From: Micropterus salmoides
Lineage: Eukaryota; Chordata; Actinopteri; Centrarchiformes; Centrarchidae
Length of the DNA stretch: 64,000 nucleotides
NCBI RefSeq assembly: GCF_014851395.1
Contig: NW_024044681.1
Location: 20,662,992-20,726,991 of the forward strand
Reading direction: 5' to 3'
The stretch's first letter is position 1. Every line of letters begins with the position of its first letter. Under the pieces are notes generated by a model. That model ran no database searches. It worked only from the letters and a program-made list of their open reading frames with translations, and had not been told where the DNA came from. Made by a program: the position numbers and the translations under genes. Of the stretch, positions 1-9,488 are shown piece by piece.

Positions 1-899
1 TCTGCCGAGAAAACAAATCCAGAACAAAATGACGCTCACAGCAAGGAACTGAGTCTCCATACAGCCAGCAGACAAACAATTAATGAGACTCTCCATGTAA
101 TTAGTGGAGAAGACCAGAGAGTAACCTCTGAAACAGCGCCACCCTGCGACCGCACATTATCTTAACTCAACTTATTGAAGATTAATGTTAACGTTTTGGA
201 CTCTCACAAGATCATTGAAGGAAAAAGGCAGATGTTTGAACAGTAGATCCAATAAACCCAGTGCCAACAGAAAATGAATTAAAAGTACATAACCTATTTA
301 CTTTTCATACATGTACGAGACTTAGAGTCCGTTTACTGAGTTATCTATAAGTTAAACTAAATGTGTTACAAAAGAAAGTGAACATTTGAAAGATACACAT
401 TCAGAGATTTCTGAGATAATATTGTTGGATTATTAGCCTTCATGTTCTAATGTGTAAGCAGTAGATGTAACTGGTCAAGGGGGATCTAATTTTAACTGCT
501 TTATATACTGTTGGGATAAACATTGCATCATTGTTTATAAGATTATCATTTATTTTGTATGTAATCTTAATCTGGAAAGTAATTTATAACTAGTTGCTAA
601 GTACAAAGTACAGTATGGGCCTCTGAAATGTGGTAGAGTGGAACAGTGGCCACATATGGAAATAAGTTACTTTTCACTATTGTTTGGAAAGTTCAGCGTT
701 CTTGTCATTTAAAGTGAATCCAATAGTTAATTATCAGTTTAAAATAATTTTAAAAGTATTTGTACAGTCGTCAAATTACTCCAAAAACGTAATATAAAAG
801 TCATGATGTTCACACTCCGGTACAGCAGGGTGCGACAGAGAGCGATAAATGCTAAAGAAGAAGAAGTGACGTTTAATTCCTGCGACGCGACGCTCGGGG

Positions 900-935
900 T
901 ATAAAAAGTTCGCCGACAACGTTTCTGTCTCTTTT
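900..935 (+). promoter_or_regulatory. TATA box and TOP-like start of snoRNA host gene
   Basis: A TATA box (TATAAAAAG, 900-908) is followed 17-30 bases later by a pyrimidine-rich run (about 922-935, TTTCTGTCTCTTTT). Vertebrate snoRNA host genes commonly use 5'-terminal oligopyrimidine starts, so transcription probably begins at a C near 925-931. The start is inferred from spacing only. Confidence 0.5.
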
Positions 936-1629
936 GAATTCATCTGTCGATCCAGCAGCTGTGTGCGTCCCGTGCACACTGTTTAACTACTTCAGAGTGG
1001 TCAGTAAATACGAGGCCACAGTATTGACTCTTCAAAGAGCATGCTAGTTTAGAGGCATGTTGTGACATATTTAAATCGTGATATCCGGTAGCTAAAGAGC
1101 AACGTTAGTGTGTCCTGACGGGCCTCGACCAACCACGTGGGGAAGACTGACTGATGGGCCAAATGAAAGACAAAGTGAGATTTCGGGGGAGAGGGGGTTT
1201 CTCTCTCAGCTTTTATTAAGTGTGTTGTGCTGCGAACATACAACAGTTTCTTCCTCTACAATCTCGTTTTCTCTCTATAAAAGTTGGTGAAAGCGTACAG
1301 GCGCCCTGATTGTGCGATTTAAATGTGTGTTGGTCAAAATTAAATTGACTACATATTTAAATATTATGTATCATAACAATGTGGCAGAGTTTAAGTGATT
1401 ATTGTGGCTTTCTGGGAATACTTTAGGAAGGAAGTAACTAACAAAGTTGTTATATATGTAAAATATTTTTTTTAAAACCATGAATGTCTTCTTCCTCAGA
1501 TCAGCTTAAGTCTGGCAGCTCTCTGCACAAGTTTAAGAAGTCCCATATTGAAAAATATGGATTCTCATGTCCCTAGGAGGTGAGTGACTGAGTGAAGTTA
1601 ACTCAACTATCTATTGTGTTAATGCAGCT

Positions 1630-1709
1630 GTCAGTGATGAAAACTGTGAATAGGAAGTGCCGTCTGATGCGACAACTGACGATGTTTCATACTCACTGTT
1701 CTGAGCCTC
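1630..1709 (+). ncRNA. C/D-box snoRNA, family A copy 1
   Basis: C box TGATGA is at 1635-1640, D' box CTGA at 1676-1679, a C'-like CGATGT at 1680-1685 and D box CTGA at 1701-1704. The stretch before D' (about 1647-1675, containing GGAAGTGCCGTCTGATGCGA) is identical in family A copy 2, while the sequence between C' and D has diverged, so the guide is probably the D' element. I could not assign its target. The D box lies 77 bases upstream of the next 3' splice site, a typical place for an intronic C/D snoRNA. Confidence 0.75.
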
Positions 1710-1869
1710 AGATTGCTGTTGATTGCCACTGGTAAACCGTCTTTACAAACTGTTAATGAAAGTTTCTCCCCTTTATGACAGGTCAAGGTGGGCCCGTAGA
1801 AGATTATGCAAAGTCAAGACTGAGGTTGGTTTAATGCACTTGTGTGTAAAATATGCTATAGCTGTTAAA

Positions 1870-1948
1870 TGTAGTGATGAACTCTAAACTGAAACAGCTG
1901 GAATTACCGGCAGATTGTTCAGTGGTGACTCTCGGTTTTCTGAACATA
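1870..1948 (+). ncRNA. C/D-box snoRNA, family B copy 1 (18S guide)
   Basis: C box TGATGA is at 1875-1880, a C'-like TGGTGA near 1923-1928 and D box CTGA at 1940-1943. The element AGCTGGAATTACCG is exactly complementary over 14 bases to the universally conserved 18S rRNA segment CGGTAATTCCAGCT (530-loop region), and a degenerate D' box (CAGA) follows it. This resembles guides of the SNORD11 type, which modify 18S in this region, but that name is only a suggestion. The D box is 82 bases from the next acceptor. Confidence 0.8.
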
Positions 1949-2130
1949 AGATGATGCAGTTCTGTTACCTGTCAAAATAAATGGATCGTCTGTCACGATT
2001 AACACATCCCCCCCCGTTTCTGTAGCTGAAGAGGTGTGTGAGCTGCCTTAAGAAATGTTGAGGCCAGAAAGATACATCAGCTGCTGAGCCTGTTGGAATG
2101 ATGGGTAAGTGAACACGTCCTCACTAGTGT

Positions 2131-2195
2131 GGTAATTAACTGTGGGTAGGAAGTGGGGATGCCCGATGTCGTAGCCAACTGTGTTTCTAATGTAC
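2131..2195 (+). pseudogene. Decayed family A snoRNA copy
   Basis: The sequence AACTGTGGGTAGGAAGTG (2139-2156) and the following GATGTCGTAGCCAACTG align with AACTGTGAATAGGAAGTG and the CTGATGCGACAACTG stretch of the family A snoRNAs. The C box is degraded to TGGTAA and no D box is found where it should lie. It sits in the one short intron of the snoRNA host gene (2105-2289) that carries no intact snoRNA. Confidence 0.5.
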
Positions 2196-2332
2196 TTCTC
2201 CCCCCACCTCCCTCTCTTACAAGTTGCCATGCAGCGCTGTGTACACGCCACACTAAACCTCCTGACTGAAGACTGTTCATTTCATGCAGGTGAATTTGCA
2301 TCGGTCATTGTAAAATGGCAACCGGCTGCTTC

Positions 2333-2412
2333 TGTTGTGATGAAATCTAAACTGAAATAGCTGGAATTACCGGCAGACTGTTCAGTGGTGATCATTGGTT
2401 TTCTGAACACAA
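2333..2412 (+). ncRNA. C/D-box snoRNA, family B copy 2 (18S guide)
   Basis: C box TGATGA is at 2338-2343, a C'-like TGGTGA follows the guide, and D box CTGA is at 2403-2406. It carries the same 14-base 18S complement (AGCTGGAATTACCG) as copies 1 and 3, with CAGA as the degenerate D' box. The D box is 82 bases upstream of the acceptor at 2488. Confidence 0.8.
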
Positions 2413-2981
2413 TTACAAGGACGTGTAGTGTTGAATGGACTTGATCAGGTCTAGTTTTTCACAATTTCTTTAATTCTGCTTTCCAAAGGTTAAGCTGGCT
2501 ACTTCTGAAGATTTGTGTGAAGAGTGATTCATCTTGTGGGGTGCAGCTACAATGTTGGACAGATCTTGTAAGTTTTCTGGGTTTTTTTTTTTAAATCTTG
2601 AAATGGTCAAGTAAGCTTAAGCTCACTTTTGTACAATGGAGACACTCTGGTTTGATTTTTGTTAAATCTGAATTGTAAGCTTCTGCACTCAAGCAGAAAA
2701 CAAACTTAACTGATTTAAAAAGCCTGATATGAACACATCACTTGTAATGACTGACTGTCGAGAGTTGACATTGACTTGTCATACACTCATCTGATCTGGA
2801 GCTAAATCGAGCAAAGGCTGACTTGTTCCTGGCCTACTAAATGTCCCACTTTGTCCAGAGATCAAGTTTGGACAATATGATCTAAAACTGCAAAATCCTA
2901 AGTACAAGTGCTTTGAATCATTGTACAATTGTGGCTTATTGATAAGCTTAATTTGCCCAAATGAATCCCTAAAGTAGCTTT

Positions 2982-3064
2982 GTCAGTGATGAAAACGTGG
3001 AATAGGAAGTGCCGTCTGATGCGACAACTGACGATTGTTTATATAATCCACTTTTCTGAGTCTC
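2982..3064 (+). ncRNA. C/D-box snoRNA, family A copy 2
   Basis: C box TGATGA is at 2987-2992, D' box CTGA follows GCGACAA as in copy 1, then comes a C'-like CGATTG, and D box CTGA is at 3056-3059. The internal guide region matches copy 1, while the segment between C' and D differs. The D box is 76 bases upstream of the acceptor at 3135. Confidence 0.75.
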
Positions 3065-3222
3065 TTAAAGCTGTACTTGAGGAAGACTAGTTTAAAAATT
3101 AGTCTATTCTCATTTTCCACATTTGCTTTTGACAGGTACCATTCTGCTAGTCTGGTCCCGGAGTCTGCGGTCGAGTGAATTTGACAGGTAGCTTTTAAAC
3201 TCGTACACAAATGGCTGTCTAT

Positions 3223-3300
3223 TGTTGTGATGAAATCCAAACTGAAATAGCTGGAATTACCGGCAGATTGTTCAGTGGTGAAGCTTGGTTTTCTGAACAT
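3223..3300 (+). ncRNA. C/D-box snoRNA, family B copy 3 (18S guide)
   Basis: C box TGATGA is at 3228-3233, a C'-like TGGTGA follows the guide, and D box CTGA is at 3293-3296. It has the 18S-complementary AGCTGGAATTACCG. Unlike the other four snoRNAs, no strong acceptor is evident 70-80 bases downstream. The weak candidates are at 3368 and 3392, and the clear acceptor is at 3962. Confidence 0.78.
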
Positions 3301-3669
3301 TAGATTACAGCATCACACAGTACACTTGACATGTTTGTTTCTAAGATGAAAAGGACAAAACGGTGAAGTCTGTATTTATACTGGACAAGCAGTCAAATGC
3401 CTGTACTACAGAAAAGTTGTTCAGGAAGGCCCAAAATACCTTGCGATTTCAGGGGTGTTTTCAGGACACCCCTAGAGGGGAAAAGTAGGTCACTGCAGCA
3501 GTAAATAACAGGATCAACTCAAACTGTTCCTGAGAAACTGCTTTGTAACACTTCAGTTTCACTATAGGTTTGACTTGTATGAAGGAGGGAGATTTATTGA
3601 AGTATTTAAAAATTGGTAATAAACAAAATTTGGTCCAGTATTTTTGGATTCCCAAAACTTATGTGGACT

Positions 3670-3990
3670 CAAGTGGTGTGGTATTGTTGCAGTCATGTAT
3701 AATCTTTCAGAAATATATTTGCAGCATGATGGAAGGGAAAAAATGCAAAGTAAATCGCATTGAATGGCTTTTTGTCTTCCATCAGTGGTTATCATTGTAA
3801 TCTGAGAACAGCTGATCATCTGCAGATGTTTGCTAACCAGATTAAAGTGTTTTCACACTGTACATAACCTGATCCATGTGTTGAGTGGGGACTGTAGAGT
3901 TTCTGAGCAGTCTTGCTTGTGTACAAATTGTTCCATGTCTAATCTGGCTCCCTCTTCTTCAGGTGGCAAGAGGCTTCTAGTCTGAAGATG
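3670..3990 (+). repeat. Unclassified repeat, copy 1
   Basis: This segment aligns, with many differences, to 17200-17490. Shared landmarks in the same order are GCATGATGGAAGG, an AAAGTAAAT block, a CATTATAATCTGAGA-like block, TCTGATCTGG-like then TCCCTCTT, and a GATGGCAA-like end. It could be an interspersed element or an old duplication of the snoRNA host 3' region. The host gene's terminal acceptor (3962) lies inside it. Confidence 0.45.
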
Positions 3991-4439
3991 GATGTCGCTG
4001 TTTAATGGGAAAAATATTTTGCAGTTTAAAAAGCATTCTGCAATGTTTTCTATAATTGTAATACAACTGCCTGATTGAAACCAATATAACTTGTTTAGCC
4101 TCCTGACAAAGCCCTGCCTACTCATTCATGTGTAGGAACTAAAAGCCAAAACTGCTCAAGTGATCCTAATCTCATGTCTAAATACCTGATCACATGTACA
4201 GTCATGTTGCTTTGACTTCATGTTCCTGATGTCTGCTGTCCTCACTCATCTGAATTTGTCTTATGGAATTGTGAAACTTTTATACAAATAACTGCATTGT
4301 GGACTAAGTTCAGTGCAAATGCAAAGTATGTCTTGACTTTTCCACATTTTCTCCTGCCTGCAAAAATACAGATTTTGTCGCTAAGACATCTTAAATGACC
4401 TTTAGCCTCACCAGTTTGTTTCTGTCCTGTTATGCTCTG

Positions 4440-4525
4440 TTTAAGTTCTGAGGTTTTTATGCTGATCATGTAATCCCCCATGTAAAGTGCCTTGAGTACT
4501 TTAAGTGCTATAAATAAAAATGTCT
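4440..4525 (+). repeat. LINE-like 3' tail fragment
   Basis: The sequence TGTAAAGTGCCTTGAGTACT followed by a TATAAATAAA tail is the form found at the 3' end of several fish non-LTR retrotransposons. No coding part is present. Confidence 0.4.
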
Positions 4526-4832
4526 GTATTTCTGGTAATTTAAAATGGTTGCAGGACTTCTTGTTCATGCACACTGTTAATGTTTCAAACCTTTAGTTTT
4601 CCACCCGGTACTTACGGACCCTGTAGGAAATGACTCTCACTTCTGGAATCTAATTTTTAATAGTTGTTAGACACACAAAGGCTTTGCCAAGGAAGATATT
4701 AGGACTTGTGGTGTTCTCTGGTATTGTGCTCTGTGGTTAACAATTACCTACATCAAATTGTTAGAAGTGGTGCCTCCGGATCGATGTTGCAATAAAACTA
4801 TGCTGTGATTTCTTGTTAAACAAAGCCAAAAA

Positions 4833-5108
4833 GGTTGTGGGTTCGAACCCCGGTTGCCCCGGCCTTTACCTCCCCGTGTCTGCGTGGGTTCTCTCCAGGT
4901 GCTCCAGCTTCCTCCCACTGTCCAGACTAGGTTGATTGGTGACCCTAAATTGTCTTAGGTGTGAGTGGTTGTTTGTCTGTGTGGCCCTGCGATGGACTGG
5001 CAACCTGTCCAGGTTGTACCCCACCTTTCGCCTGATGGCAGCTGGGATTGGCTCCAGTCCCCCGCGACCCTCTACGCAGGATAAGCGGTTGACAATGGAT
5101 GTCAAGAT
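4833..5108 (+). repeat. tRNA-related SINE-type repeat
   Basis: The repeat begins with a tRNA B-box-like GGTTCGAACCC (4840-4850). It then continues through the widely dispersed fish sequence that includes GCGATGGACTGGCAACCTG and CAGGATAAGCGGTTGACA near 5080-5095. ORFs called across it are shadows of the repeat. Family name not assigned. Confidence 0.6.
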
Positions 5109-5439
5109 TTGCAAAATGAGGAGCTTTTTTGGCCATCATTGGTACTGGAAGTAAAAGTCCCATTAATTTTTATCCCATAGACAATTCTATGGCTTGGATT
5201 TGCAACTTTCCCTGGTCAATCATGTGTCTAAAACATTAACTGTCAGAAAATATCTGGTTCTGATATAAAAAGTTGAATTTACAAGCCTGTGTGATTAAAA
5301 TCTTGGCGGTAGATGTTAAGTTGCAGATTAACAGGGTCATGATCACCACCGGACAGGATAAAGTTCAATCAAGTTCAGAATCCTGCCTGACCAACTATCC
5401 AATGACAATTGTGCACCTATTCTAGGTTATACATACTAC

Positions 5440-5512
5440 ATACACCGATCAGCCATAACATTATGACCACTGACCGGTGAAGTGAATAACACTGATTATC
5501 TCATTACCAGGG
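5440..5512. repeat. Tc1/mariner-like end, solitary
   Basis: The sequence TACACCGATCAGCCATAACA and the following TTATGACCAC match a DNA-transposon terminal repeat common in fish genomes. No partner end or transposase was found nearby. Confidence 0.5.
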
Positions 5513-7192
5513 GCATTGCTAGACATAAAGCTCTACTGGGGCACAGACCCCCTCATTACCCATGGAACCTATTGATATATTTTTGATTAAAGTGTATGAA
5601 ATGTGTTGGTATGTGCCTCACCAGCTTCCCTTGCTTAACCCATTAATATTGGCACTGTTACGTCAGAAAGTGCTTTGACCAGAGCATAAGCACACACCTA
5701 TGGTACCACCTAAGAAAAACTCTCCTACCTGACTCCTGAGCCATGTAAACAATTTGCCATTAAGTCACACCTGACACTGCAGTGCTCTTACTACTATCTG
5801 TCCTTTAAAACAGTCTGTCTCTGTAATAAGCCTGAATGGAAACCTCTTCTAGGAAATACTACTGCTCATTTGAATGGACCTCTGCACACTAACTCAATCC
5901 TCCATTAGGGTCTGAGCTGCTTGTATCTGATTCTGCCTGTAGACCTCTGTGCTTTTACTGGCTGAGGCTGCCTGTATTTTGCCTGGGTCTGTGTGACCTG
6001 ATAACGTCTGGACTGGTTCTGTCCTAATACTGGATTTGGATCAACTGCTTGTACTGGCTTATGATCCAGCATCTACTCTACTGGAAAACTTTATCTACTG
6101 TAAATTATAAATATCATTGCTTCAGGCCCATTCAAACTGGCTCTCCAGGTTTCCTTTAATACATTTTCAAAAGGAAAATACTACTTATACGATGACATGT
6201 TTAGTATCTACTGAAAGATGTACATCCATATTGCCCAGTCCGTCCTGCTAATCAACATTTTAATAGTCCATGTGAATCCCATGCTTTCCATCTTGCATTA
6301 GTCCAGAGTTTTAACTAAATCTTCAGTGAGAGACTCGAGACATTTATTGTCTTGTTTTGAAATTATGTGCGCCTATGAGGAGTGCCATCACATCCGTGTC
6401 TGGACTTGTCCCACTAATGTTGCTGCTGGAATGCAATAAGGTCCGGCTGCAGACTCTGGCACTGTTCAACTAGATGCGCAAGTTTCATTTTGTGCAGGTG
6501 CGACGTGGTTTTCTTTTCAGTGCTGCAGCCTAAGGCATGCCTGTTAATACCCATGCTGTCTGATCAGCATCTTGATATCCCACATCTGTGAGGTGGAAGG
6601 ATTATCTTGGCAAAGGAGAAGTGCTCACAAACACAGATTTTGACAGAACAATATTTGAGAGAAATAGGCCTTTTGTGTACATAGAGAAAGTCTTACATCT
6701 TTGAGTTCAGCTTATGATGAATGGGGGCAAAAACAAAAGTGTTGCGTTTGTAATTTTGTTCTGTGTAAGGGCATAAACTTGAACTAACTTTTTTTTGTTC
6801 ATTTAAGTGAACAAGACAAAATAGTTTTGTCTTTAATAGCTAGACTGTTGATGTGTTATGTCCATCCATGATTTTTTTTTAATATGAAGGAAAAAAAGGA
6901 TTAGCCATAATGGGTATTTTCAAAATGCGCTTTGATGTTAAAACATGGATCACCAGTGGCTTTTTTTTATCTGATGCACATCTCAGGAAGTCTGCCTCAA
7001 GTCATTTTTAAATCAAGAATATTCAGAAAAGAAACTTGCTGAGATATGTATAAACTATCACCCCTCTCTCCTTTTCTCTTTCCTGAAAAAAAAAGGATGT
7101 TTAAGTGATGAATTATACTACATGAAGAAACGATTTAGCCTTCAGCCATTAACAGTGTATCATCTTTTTGGCACTCGGCATCAAATTAAGAA

Positions 7193-7300
7193 GGAAAGTC
7201 TACAAGGCAAGGCAAGTTCATTTGCATAGCAACATTTCAAAAACAAGGAAATTAAAACTGCTCTACATAAAACATAAAAGCAACATAGAGAAATATAAAA
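7193..7300 (-). repeat. LINE 3' tail (minus orientation)
   Basis: AAGGCAAGGCAAGTTCATTT at about 7204 and the following text is the reverse complement of the tail at 18735-18818 (ATGTAAAGCACTTTGAATTA ... CTTGCCTTGCCTT). It is one of three copies of the same non-LTR tail in the window. Confidence 0.6.
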
Positions 7301-8522
7301 AATACATTAAATACAATTTTACCAGTTACCCAGTATACCTATTTCTTCACCCATAACAGTTTTGTAGAATCTTCACCATAATTTCTACAATAGGTGATGA
7401 ATCATCACGTTTTTAGCCTTCCATTGTTCTGCTTTTTAGTGTTCCCATCTCTCACAACAGTCAAACCTGATCCTCTTTATCGTACGATATTTATCCACAC
7501 CCTAATTTCTTTTGAAGGTTGGTTTTTGGCTGTCAGTTAAGGATTTATAGTCTAATCAAAGCACACAACATGTTTACGTCATTTTAGTCAATGAGATCTC
7601 ACTGTTTGTACAACACTTGAATGAAGTTTTTCATTCAAGCTGACTTAACAAGAATTGGGGGAATTTCTGTTCAGTGTGATAAGGGAGACTTGTCCCTGGC
7701 AAAATATGTTCTTTAGAACTGTCATATCCATAATGAACTAGAAATATAATGTTGTAGTAGCAAAAAAAAAAAAAAAAGAATAAAAGTACATGCATTCAAG
7801 ATTAAATAAAACATGTCTAGGGGGTAGGTACAGTTGAGGCAATGCCTATAGCCAACAAAAGATAACCCTGTGAAAAAAAGATAAAAAGAAAATAAACAAC
7901 ACAAATTATCTGTAGGACATTTAAAATGCTGTGTAAAAAAAAAAACACAAGACACAAAAATGTCTTGTGTATTTCTGGTAATAGTTTAAAATGTGTGTGT
8001 GTTTTGGGATTGTGTATGGCTGAACTGAAGTCATGTGGTTACCAGATGAAGTGGCTTTGGTTTGGATCACACTACTTTGTTTTTCAGGACACGCCCAATT
8101 CTGCTTCTACTCGGCTATAGTAGTCTTTACCTAGACAATGCGAATGTACAACTACCAACAAAGATCGAATAGAAGTCAGATGCTTCACTCTGAGCGTTCA
8201 CACAGGGTTTAAAGAGGTGCTGCGGCAATGTGCAGTATGACAAAAATATGGATTTTTTTATAAATTGAACTATGTAAACCTATTCTTGTATAACCCATAA
8301 ATAAAATTATGAACCTGAAAATAAGTATAATATAACTTCTTTAATTGTATTTTTTATTTTAAAATATTTAAAAATAAATAAATTACTATATTTCTAGTAG
8401 GGTGGTAATTATTCACCTAATATCGATATGGTAGTATTTATTCACAAACTACTTTAATCTGCTCACCTTGCTTTTCCCTTCAGGTGCACACACCTACACT
8501 TCTCTCTCTCTCCCTCCCCATG

Positions 8523-8760
8523 TACAGACGTGGACAAATTTGTTGGTACCCTTCTTAAGAAAGAAAAACCCACAATGGTCCCTGAAATAACTTGAAACTG
8601 AAAAAAGTAATACTAAATACAAAATAACTGAAAATTAACTGATGAAAATCAGACATTGCTTTAGAATTGTGGTTCAACAGAATCACTTTTAAAAAAACAA
8701 AGTCATGAAACTGGTCTGGCCCTGGACAAAAATGATGGTACCCTGGTGGATGTTGTGTGC
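8523..8760 (+). repeat. Tc1-like terminal region, solitary
   Basis: The sequence TACAGACGTGGACAAATTTG and TTGGTACCC, with AAGAAAAACCCACAATGGTC inside, matches the terminal inverted repeat of a common fish Tc1-like family. Only one end is visible, and no transposase follows. Confidence 0.55.
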
Positions 8761-8810
8761 TTTGATTAGATTTTTACATCCTCAACTCACAGCAAAAAAC
8801 CAACCCTTTT

Positions 8811-8900
8811 TCTTTATGTTTTATGTAAAGCAATTTTAATTGCCTTGTTGTTGAAATGTGCTGTATGCAAATAAACTTACCTTGCCTTAATTGACTTGCC
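8811..8900 (+). repeat. LINE 3' tail (plus orientation)
   Basis: TTTATGTAAAGCAATTTTAA followed by TTGTTGTTGAAATGTGCTGT and ending in CTTACCTTGCCTT matches the tails at 18735 (+) and 7195 (-). Confidence 0.6.
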
Positions 8901-9300
8901 TTTTTAATTTGATGCCAAAAAGATGTAAAACATTGTTAATAGCTGAGGGCTATATCGTTTCCTCATGTAGCATCATTCTGCACTCATTCCTCACTATTGT
9001 CCTTTTCTCCACAATATCATACACTTCTTTCCTTCCTTCAGTGTAATGGTTTACACAAAAAGATAATTAAGAATGAAAAAATACTAAAAAGCTTAAAATA
9101 GAGTAGGCTACAAAAACAGTAAAGGTGGATTTAAGAATACGTTTTAGCAGGCCTGACATGAAGGTTGACAATTAGAATGTCAGGTGATATTTCAGTAAAG
9201 GTAACAGGTTATACCAGATAATTTGTCTTCTCCGCCAGAAACCTCCCACCAACCTGTAATTTTATACCTGCTGGGGGGCGGGGCTAACTTCAGATTTATG

Positions 9301-9308
9301 TATATAAG
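9301..9308 (+). promoter_or_regulatory. TATA box of the calpain gene
   Basis: TATATAAG lies 180 bases upstream of the calpain start codon, leaving a 5' untranslated region of about 150 bases. It is the only TATA-like motif in the GC-richer segment that begins near 9270. Confidence 0.45.
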
Positions 9309-9488
9309 TAAGTGAGTAGTTAGGCAGTCAGCAAATACCAAACTGGTAAATTCCAAGTCAATTCTCTCTGCTCTCTCACAGGTAACTATCTCCATCTCTG
9401 AGACCCATCGTTTGAATTTCAATATTATGTTTTGAATTCTCTTATTTTGCCTTTCTCCTTGTGACTCTGTCTGAAGCCTCCCGTCAAC

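Larger units (their letters stand above)
925..4518 (+). ncRNA. Spliced non-coding snoRNA host gene
   Basis: A series of short exons with consensus splice sites surrounds five C/D-box snoRNAs. Proposed exons are about 925-1003, 1500-1579, 1782-1824, 2026-2104, 2290-2309 (tiny, least certain), 2489-2577, 3136-3187 and a terminal exon from 3963. Acceptors such as TCTTCTTCCTCAG at 1499 and CTCTTCTTCAG at 3962 are strong, and most donors are GTGAGT or GTAAGT types. The exons total only a few hundred bases and show no conserved reading frame, so the transcript looks like an SNHG-type carrier of intronic snoRNAs. The 3' end is uncertain: an AATAAA lies at 4513-4518, but inside what looks like a LINE tail. 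I do not recognise which named host gene this is. Confidence 0.6.
5110..9290. other. Intergenic stretch with scattered repeat remnants
   Basis: I see no supported gene between the SINE-type repeat and the calpain promoter. The stretch is AT-rich and holds short ORFs without family resemblance. Repeat relics inside it are listed separately: Tc1-like ends at 5443 and 8523, and LINE tails at 7195 and 8815. Confidence 0.5.

Noticed and set aside
4840..4860. tRNA gene
   Set aside because: Only a B-box-like motif is present, in a dispersed repeat; no cloverleaf or A box could be built.
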